Shown here: one piece after another, positions 4,714 through 9,123 of the stretch | Numbering within the stretch: position 1 is the stretch's first letter | How the letters are laid out: the number at the start of each line of letters is the position of its first letter | Source of the DNA: Acidimicrobiaceae bacterium | Lineage (GTDB): Bacteria; Actinomycetota; Acidimicrobiia; Acidimicrobiales; Palsa-688 | Length of the DNA: 9,123 bases | Reading direction: 5' to 3' | Assembly (NCBI GenBank): GCA_030838025.1 | Contig: JAUTXM010000337.1 | Coordinates: forward strand, 1-9,123 | Position numbers and translations under genes: made by a program | Notes under the pieces: generated by a model | Told to the model about the DNA's origin: nothing | Databases searched by the model: none | Seen by the model: only the letters and a program-made list of their open reading frames with translations

Positions 4714-5826
4714 GTGACGGAGCCGGTTGCCTGGGATCTGGCCGAACGAGTCGCGGTCCGAGTTGCCGGGCATGAGCCTTTAGAAGATTCGTACCTGTAC
4801 CGCACCCTCGAACCTGACTTCTGCGAACTCACGGCCGAAGCCGAGGAGTTGGTCGAGAAAGAGACCGGTCTGACATCGTCGGCCGGTCCGGCGCGGGCCC
4901 GGGTGACCGATCGTGCCGGGTGGGTGCACGCCAACATCGCCTCGTTCCAGCGGCTCCTGCGGCCCGTGACCGACAAGCTGGCCGCCGCCATGGACCAGCC
5001 GACCAACATCGGCCCCGTGCCCATCCCGGTGGCCAAGGTCGGACGCAGCGTCGCCGGCACCCAGGTCGGGTTGTTGCTCGGCTGGATGAGCACGCGGGTG
5101 CTCGGCCAGTACGACCAGTTGCTGATCGAGGACGACAAGCCCGAAGAGCAAGACATCGTCTATTACGTAGGTCCCAACGTCCTGGCCCTGGAGAAGCGCT
5201 TCGCCTTCCCGCCCCGCGAGTTCCGGCTGTGGCTGGCGCTGCACGAAGTCACGCACCGGATGCAGTTCACCGGGATCGAGTGGATGCGGCCCTACTTCCT
5301 GTCGCTCATCGAGTCGACGCTCGCAGGTGTCGAACCCGACCCCCGCCGGTTCATCGAAGCGTTGCGCCGGGCCACCGAAGCGGTGCGCTCGGGAAAGAAC
5401 CCCCTTGACGATGGCGGTCTCATAACGCTCCTCGCAGGCCCGGAGCAATACGAAGCCATCCAGCAGATCGGCGGGCTGATGAGCCTGCTCGAAGGCCATG
5501 GCGACGTCACCATGGACCGGGCGGGGGCCGACCGCATTCCGAGCGCTGAGCGGTTCAGCCGCGTGCTTCGCCAGCGGCGGGAGCAGAAAGGCCCGATGAA
5601 GCTGATCAGCACCCTGGTGGGCCTCGATGCCAAGATGCGCCAGTACGAGCAGGGCGAGCAGTTCATCGAGACGATCGAAGCCGACATGGGCAAGGAGTTC
5701 CTGGCCAACGTGTGGCGGGGTCCCGAGTGGCTGCCTGACCTGGCAGAGATCCGCGAGCCCAGCCGTTGGGTCGACCGGGTCCAGTCGGGCGACCCGCGCC
5801 GTCCCGCCCCCGCCGCCGCCCGCTGA
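4714..5826 (+). CDS. DUF2342 zinc-dependent metalloprotease ('F420 biosynthesis-associated')
   Basis: This 370-aa protein matches the actinobacterial DUF2342 family of putative zinc metallopeptidases. The zincin motif HEVTH is at residues 177-181 in LWLALHEVTHRMQF, with glutamate E178 as catalytic base. The likely third zinc ligand is E260 in GGLMSLLEGHGD (253-264). Upstream hallmarks are PVAWDLAERVAVRVAG (4-19), TGLTS (51-55), GRSVAGTQVGLLLGWMSTRVLGQYD (110-134) and YVGPNVLALEK (151-161). There is no signal peptide or clear membrane helix, so it is presumably cytoplasmic; the substrate is unknown. The family is often annotated as linked to coenzyme F420 by phylogenetic profile, not by a shown reaction. 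In many actinobacteria it precedes tilS, as here. GTG 4714 follows the small membrane gene by 4 nt with no obvious Shine-Dalgarno, which fits translational coupling. The last 12 residues are Pro/Ala-rich. Confidence 0.9.
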   Translation: MTEPVAWDLAERVAVRVAGHEPLEDSYLYRTLEPDFCELTAEAEELVEKETGLTSSAGPARARVTDRAGWVHANIASFQRLLRPVTDKLAAAMDQPTNIGPVPIPVAKVGRSVAGTQVGLLLGWMSTRVLGQYDQLLIEDDKPEEQDIVYYVGPNVLALEKRFAFPPREFRLWLALHEVTHRMQFTGIEWMRPYFLSLIESTLAGVEPDPRRFIEALRRATEAVRSGKNPLDDGGLITLLAGPEQYEAIQQIGGLMSLLEGHGDVTMDRAGADRIPSAERFSRVLRQRREQKGPMKLISTLVGLDAKMRQYEQGEQFIETIEADMGKEFLANVWRGPEWLPDLAEIREPSRWVDRVQSGDPRRPAPAAAR

Positions 5827-5974
5827 CGCCCGCCCTTTGGGGCCGGCTCACCCGCCACCTCCGGTTGCTTTGTTAGCAGAACATGCGCCGTGGCGGTCAT
5901 GTAGTGCTAGGAAGCCGGGCGCCGGCGGGCTCGACCCGGGTCCTCGAACGGCAGGGCCCAGCGCCCGTGCAGCA

Positions 5975-6010
5975 GCGCGGCGGCGCAGCGGCGCGGCGGC
6001 GCAGCGGCGC
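5975..6010. repeat. Perfect 16-bp tandem repeat upstream of tilS
   Basis: GCGCGGCGGCGCAGCG occurs at 5975-5990 and again, without mismatch, at 5991-6006, and GCGC at 6007-6010 begins a third copy. It ends 3 nt before the AAAGGGG of the tilS ribosome binding site, so it would lie in or next to the 5' untranslated region. Confidence 0.85.
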
Positions 6011-6013
6011 TAG

Positions 6014-6020
6014 AAAGGGG
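6014..6020 (+). promoter_or_regulatory. Ribosome binding site deciding the tilS start
   Basis: AAAGGGG lies just before GTG 6024, with its AAGG core 5 nt away. The upstream in-frame ATG 5883 has no comparable site, so GTG 6024 is taken as the start. Confidence 0.7.
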
Positions 6021-6023
6021 TCG

Positions 6024-6905
6024 GTGCCCGACTCCCTCGCACACGTGCTGCTCGCGCGCTGCGAGTTCCCGCCTCCCCCGACGCCCGTGGCATGCGCCGT
6101 TTCCGGCGGCGCTGACTCGCTGGCCCTGCTGATCCTGGCCGTGGCGGCCGGGCTGCGGCCGACCGCCATCCACGTCGACCATGGCCTGCGGGTGGGCTCA
6201 GCCGACGAGGCGTTGATGGTCAAGGACGCGGCCGGCCAGTTGGGCGCCGGGTTCGAGGCGCGAACGGTGACCGTCGAGCCCGGTCCCAACCTGGAGGCCC
6301 GCGCTCGCAGCGAGCGCTACGCCGCCCTACCCGAAGGCGTGTTGACCGGGCACACGGCCGACGACCTGGCCGAGACCATCCTCGTCAACCTCCTGCGCGG
6401 CGCCGGGCTCGATGGGCTCGCCCCGATGCGCCCGACTGGACGGGTGAGCAGGCCCCTACTCGGGCTGCGCCGCCGCGAGACGCGCGCACTCTGCGCGGAC
6501 GTCGGACTCACGCCCATCGACGACCCCAGCAACCACGACACTCGGTTCACCCGAAACCGCGTTCGCCACGAGCTGCTTCCCCTGCTGGGGGACATCGCGA
6601 CCAGGGATCCGGTTCCGATCCTGGTCCGCCAGTCCCAGCTTCTCGGCGCTGAGGCGAATCTGCTGGATCAACTGGCGGCCGCGCTCGACCCGACCGACGC
6701 CCGTGCCATGTCGGCCGCCCCAGAAGTCCTCGCCCGGCGAGCGATTCGGGCGTGGCTGCGAACCACCGAGGCCGAGCACCACCCACCGACCGCGGCCGAA
6801 GTCGAGCGGGTCCTCGGTGTTGTCCGCGGGAACGCAGTGGCCTGTGAACTCAGCGGCCACCGCCGGGTCCAGCGATCCAAGGGGCGTCTGACATTGCACG
6901 GGTAG
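6024..6905 (+). CDS. tilS: tRNA(Ile)-lysidine synthase
   Basis: This 293-aa enzyme uses ATP and lysine to convert C34 of the CAU-anticodon tRNA(Ile) to lysidine, which makes it read AUA. The N-type ATP pyrophosphatase P-loop SGGADS is at residues 27-32 in VACAVSGGADSLALL. Further TilS hallmarks are AIHVDHGLR (48-56), TGHTADDLAETILVNLLRGAG (108-128), RPLLGLRRRE (143-152) and DDPSNHDTRFTRNRVRHELLP (166-186). The length is typical of short actinobacterial forms, which lack much of the C-terminal region seen in E. coli. Residues after about 230 still carry a small helical domain ending LSGHRRVQRSKGRLTL. GTG 6024 is chosen from the ribosome site, and a GTG start here gives the usual short leader before the P-loop. 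In many actinobacteria hpt and ftsH follow tilS; here an oxidoreductase follows after 27 nt instead. Confidence 0.93.
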   Translation: MPDSLAHVLLARCEFPPPPTPVACAVSGGADSLALLILAVAAGLRPTAIHVDHGLRVGSADEALMVKDAAGQLGAGFEARTVTVEPGPNLEARARSERYAALPEGVLTGHTADDLAETILVNLLRGAGLDGLAPMRPTGRVSRPLLGLRRRETRALCADVGLTPIDDPSNHDTRFTRNRVRHELLPLLGDIATRDPVPILVRQSQLLGAEANLLDQLAAALDPTDARAMSAAPEVLARRAIRAWLRTTEAEHHPPTAAEVERVLGVVRGNAVACELSGHRRVQRSKGRLTLHG

Positions 6906-6932
6906 CGTGGATGCTCAGGAAGGACGGCGACG

Positions 6933-7892
6933 ATGGCTGAAGAACGCGGCGAGTACCAACCCAAATACTCTCGGTTCTACTTGCGGGGCAGGCCGGGCGA
7001 GATGGACTCCGAGCTCACCTGGGGCAAGGTCTCCCGCTACGACCGGCGCGCCGACATCGTGGCCACGGAATGGCTGACCGACACCGGCACGGTGCGGATC
7101 TCGTTCCGGGTGGCCGACGAGCAGCCGTTCGACTTCTCCCCTGGGCAGTGGATCGGATTGGAGGAAGAGGTACCCGGCGCGGGGCTACGGCGAAGCTCAT
7201 ACTGCATGTTCTCGCCTCCCCGCGGGGATGGAACCTTCGAGCTTTTGATCCGGGTCCTCGACAACGGGCCGCTGTCGAAACACATGACCGCCCTGCCGCC
7301 GGGCTACACGATGCGGTTTCGCGGTCCCCGCGGCAAGTCGATGCTGCCCAAGGCGTCTGATACCGAGCTGGTGCTGGTCGGGACCGGGGTCGGCGTCGCC
7401 CCGTTGTACTCGTTGTGCCGACACCTGCTGTCGGAGGGCGACGAGCGGCGGATCCGTCTCTATTGGGGACTGCGCCTCACCGACGACATCTGCCTGCTGG
7501 ACGAGCTCAACGAGTTGGCGGACGGCCTGGCGAACTTCACCTACGAGATTTCCCTCTCCCAGCCGCCTCCCGACTGGCCCCATCTCAAAGGCCGGGTCAC
7601 CGAGTCGGTTCCCCCGCTCCTCGAGCGATTGGGGGGAAAGCGTTACTACCTCAGCGGCAACGGTGCCATGGTCGAGGAGATGGAGTTGGCGCTGTGCAGC
7701 CTCGGTGTCGATCGGACCTTCATCTTCGAAGAGCGGTTCTTCAACATGAAACCCCGAGTCGACCGAGACGTCATGGACGCAATCATGGGCCGGTTCGTGG
7801 CCGATGACCTGACCAAGGCCGATACCAAGCTCCGCAACCAGGTGTGGCGCTTCGCGGCGCCCGAGCCAGAGGTAGCCGACTACCCGGAGTAG
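6933..7892 (+). CDS. FAD/NAD(P)-binding oxidoreductase, ferredoxin-NADP reductase type
   Basis: This 319-aa protein has the two-domain FNR layout. The FAD-binding barrel (about residues 28-140) contains FDFSPGQWIGL (66-76), then LRRSSYCMFSPP (85-96) as a variant of the R-x-Y/T-S flavin motif, and MRFRGPRGK (127-135). The NAD(P) domain begins with LVLVGTGVGVAPLYSLCRHLL (147-167), continues through IRLYWGLRLTDDI (174-186) and has YYLSGNGAMVEEM (238-250) where plant-type reductases have a CGP motif. It ends in an aromatic strand, FIFEERFFN (263-271), plus about 48 extra residues. No iron-sulfur cysteine cluster is seen, so electrons must go to a separate partner such as ferredoxin or flavodoxin (inference). 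AGGAAGGA (6917-6924) lies 8 nt before ATG 6933. The gene is 27 nt after tilS and converges on a minus-strand gene with 3 nt between stops. Physiological partner and cofactor preference cannot be read from the sequence. Confidence 0.85.
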   Translation: MAEERGEYQPKYSRFYLRGRPGEMDSELTWGKVSRYDRRADIVATEWLTDTGTVRISFRVADEQPFDFSPGQWIGLEEEVPGAGLRRSSYCMFSPPRGDGTFELLIRVLDNGPLSKHMTALPPGYTMRFRGPRGKSMLPKASDTELVLVGTGVGVAPLYSLCRHLLSEGDERRIRLYWGLRLTDDICLLDELNELADGLANFTYEISLSQPPPDWPHLKGRVTESVPPLLERLGGKRYYLSGNGAMVEEMELALCSLGVDRTFIFEERFFNMKPRVDRDVMDAIMGRFVADDLTKADTKLRNQVWRFAAPEPEVADYPE

Positions 7893-7895
7893 CCG

Positions 7896-8267
7896 TCAGT
7901 GCGTGAGGAACGCCACCGCGCTGTCGGGTGCGTAGACGCGAGGTTCGGCCACACCGGTATTCACGAGATGGCGTGCGTCGCGTGCGTCCAGCGCGAACTC
8001 CGCCGCATGTTCCTCCCACTTCTCGCGGAAGTTGCCCGCCTCGATGGCCTCTTGGATCTTTATGGCGAGGAGCCTGACGGCGGCGTTGGCGAGGATCGGT
8101 GGTCCGTCGCCGCCGCCGGGGAGCTCGCGATCCCAGCCGGGACCGTCGACGATGCCCAATGCGATACCCACAGAATCGTGGTCTTTGAGCACGGTGACCT
8201 TGAACCAGCGAGCGTCGCGATCCACGAACGTGCCCTCGTCTCGATAGATCACCGTGTATCTGCTCAT
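7896..8267 (-). CDS. Conserved-looking protein of unknown function, 123 aa
   Basis: I do not recognise this protein. It is a small soluble protein beginning MSRYTVIYRDEGTFVD. Its pattern suggests an alpha/beta fold: strands at about 3-8, 22-28 and 33-40, then a Gly/Pro loop (43-57, PGWDRELPGGGDGPP) and a helix at about 60-77 (LANAAVRLLAIKIQEAIEAG), followed by a helical, charged segment (FREKWEEHAAEFALDARDARHL). There are no cysteines, signal peptide or membrane segment. A strong GAGGAG (plus-strand CTCCTC 8274-8279) lies 6 nt before ATG 8267 and overlaps the stop of the upstream minus-strand gene, so the two form an operon. Third codon positions are G/C-rich on this strand, which supports it over the opposite-strand open frame. 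Confidence 0.7.
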   Translation of the reverse strand: MSRYTVIYRDEGTFVDRDARWFKVTVLKDHDSVGIALGIVDGPGWDRELPGGGDGPPILANAAVRLLAIKIQEAIEAGNFREKWEEHAAEFALDARDARHLVNTGVAEPRVYAPDSAVAFLTH

Positions 8268-8277
8268 GTGGGACTCC

Positions 8278-9123
8278 TCATGTTGCGTTCGTGTTGCCGG
8301 CAGCCGGCCCCTCGGCCGGCGCCATGGCAGCCGGCGCCTCGGCCGACGGGGGGTCCGCCGAAGTGGTTTCTGCCCACGTCAAGGATCCGGACCGGTCGAG
8401 CGTCAGCACGCTAGCTCCGGCCAGGCACACCGGCGATGACCAGCGTGGGGCATAGATGTCCGCCCAGTGGGCCGTGAGGCTGACCGTCTCTCGGGATTCG
8501 TTCCAGCTGAGACAGGGCAGCCGGCGCCAGGACTCAGGCTCCACCAGCGTGACCTGGTAACCCGACAGCAGTGCGAACGGGACCGTAATCCCGTCCATCG
8601 CCCGGACCCAGCGGGGGAAGTGGGCCGCGGCCGCCAGCACCTCGGCCGCCGCGGATTCCCGCGAGCGGATGTCGATCGAGCGGACCGGCTTGAGCGGCAG
8701 CCAGTGGGCCGCGAGGTCGAGGGTGACCCGACGGATACCCCGCTGGTGGACGATCCCGTGCAGCAGCCGGACCTGCTTGCGCCCCACCAGCGACAGATCC
8801 CAGGCTTTCTCGTCCCAGCACCAGGCGTTGGGGTGCTGGGACGAGATCACGTCCCAGAGCTCATCGCACGTGCGGCGCACCTCGTCCAGCTCGTCGTCGC
8901 CGGGCAGATACACGGCGAGAACGTCAACCACAAAGGGGTCATCATGGCGGGTGGGGGTCACGTCGATGCCGTCGAAGTCGTCACGACCAAAGCCCCACCC
9001 TCGTTCCGAGTTCCACCGCCGCACGTTGTCCAGCTGCTCAGTCAGCGGGACGTACATGTCGTCGGGCGGTACCGGCCGCACCCACGCGGGATCCGGGACG
9101 TGGGTGCCCTCGGCCTCCACCTC
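8278..9123 (-). CDS. Trp-rich protein of unknown function (5' end probably outside window)
   Basis: About 280 codons are visible. A GTG at 9120 is the first possible start, but the frame is open to the window edge, so the true start may lie beyond. I do not recognise a family. The visible protein has 14 tryptophans (5%), often in aromatic pairs such as AWCWDEKAWDL (99-109) and WNSERGWGFG (36-45), alternating strand-like segments (VVDVLAVYLP, VRLLHGIVH, ALLSGYQVTLVEP) and a low-complexity tail rich in Ala, Pro and Glu. The tail contains an in-frame 27-nt near-repeat: plus-strand 8299-8317 and 8326-8344 differ at one base of 19. There is no membrane segment. The stop lies 10 nt before the start of the 123-aa gene, so both are cotranscribed and may act together (inference). 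Confidence 0.65.
   Translation of the reverse strand, partial: EVEAEGTHVPDPAWVRPVPPDDMYVPLTEQLDNVRRWNSERGWGFGRDDFDGIDVTPTRHDDPFVVDVLAVYLPGDDELDEVRRTCDELWDVISSQHPNAWCWDEKAWDLSLVGRKQVRLLHGIVHQRGIRRVTLDLAAHWLPLKPVRSIDIRSRESAAAEVLAAAAHFPRWVRAMDGITVPFALLSGYQVTLVEPESWRRLPCLSWNESRETVSLTAHWADIYAPRWSSPVCLAGASVLTLDRSGSLTWAETTSADPPSAEAPAAMAPAEGPAAGNTNAT

Larger units (their letters stand above)
5827..6023. other. Intergenic region between the metalloprotease gene and tilS
   Basis: These 197 nt hold no convincing gene. An open frame from ATG 5883 runs into tilS but has no ribosome site and a low-complexity Arg/Ala/Gly translation. Seen here are a weak hairpin GCCC-TTTG-GGGC (5832-5843) without a U tract, a perfect 10-bp palindrome GACCCGGGTC (5933-5942) and the 16-bp tandem repeat described separately. 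AT-richer bases at 5865-5910 (TTGTTA at 5870-5875) could hold a promoter, but no good -10 is found at the right spacing. Confidence 0.6.

Noticed and set aside
5865..5910. Possible sigma-70-type promoter (TTGCTT/TTGTTA with TAGTGC)
   Set aside because: No -10-like hexamer occurs at 16-19 nt from either -35 candidate.
5913..5956. tRNA-like stretch near GGCTCGACCCGGGTCCTCGAA
   Set aside because: No acceptor stem, anticodon arm or T-loop can be folded around it; the symmetry is a 10-bp palindrome.
5883..6023. A 47-codon N-terminal extension of TilS from ATG 5883
   Set aside because: It has no ribosome site, a low-complexity translation through the 16-bp repeat, and TilS proteins begin shortly before the SGGxDS motif.
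7871..7892. Small hairpins (GGTAG-CCGA-CTACC and CTAC-CCGGA-GTAG) at the convergent junction as a terminator
   Set aside because: Stems are only 4-5 bp, with no U tract on either strand.
7899..8414. Plus-strand 171-codon frame after the oxidoreductase
   Set aside because: It overlaps two minus-strand frames that have a good ribosome site, operon spacing and G/C-rich third positions.

Overview
The window is a dense, GC-rich bacterial chromosome segment with frequent GTG starts and short or overlapping gene junctions. A SigR/RsrA-type sigma and zinc anti-sigma pair and a DUF2342 'F420-associated' metalloprotease next to tilS both point to Actinomycetota. The overall style suits a deep-branching class such as Acidimicrobiia, but that finer placement is inference. 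No tRNA, rRNA, CRISPR array, transposase or phage gene is visible.

Left part (1-3325, all +): the 3' end of a carbamate kinase gene overlaps by 4 nt an fdrA gene for an FdrA-family acyl-CoA-synthetase-like protein, the family of the E. coli oxamate carbamoyltransferase subunit. A glycosyltransferase resembling the MSMEG_0565 family follows after 18 nt. Together they look like the end of a nitrogen or carbamoyl-group catabolic operon whose upstream part lies outside the window. The FdrA protein is odd: it carries a hexanucleotide-encoded Gly-Ser tract, a roughly 70-residue glycine-rich insert, changed active-site-like motifs and no usual C-terminal tail.

Middle part (3361-4709, +): a SigR/SigH-type ECF sigma factor and its RsrA-like redox anti-sigma factor are followed by two very small genes, a 62-aa CCCH putative zinc protein and a 50-aa single-span membrane peptide. 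An exact GGGAAT-N18-GTT element, the SigR promoter consensus, sits at the end of rsrA and points at the small zinc protein, so the sigma factor probably controls the gene beside it.

Right part: the DUF2342 metalloprotease (4714-5826), a 197-nt gap with a perfect 16-bp tandem repeat, tilS (6024-6905) and an FAD/NAD(P)-dependent oxidoreductase of the ferredoxin reductase type (6933-7892) run on the + strand. They converge, with a 3-nt gap, on a two-gene minus-strand operon (9123 to 7896) of unrecognised function, a Trp-rich protein and a 123-aa protein. The only gene-free stretches are 5827-6023 and the short gaps; none exceeds 300 nt.
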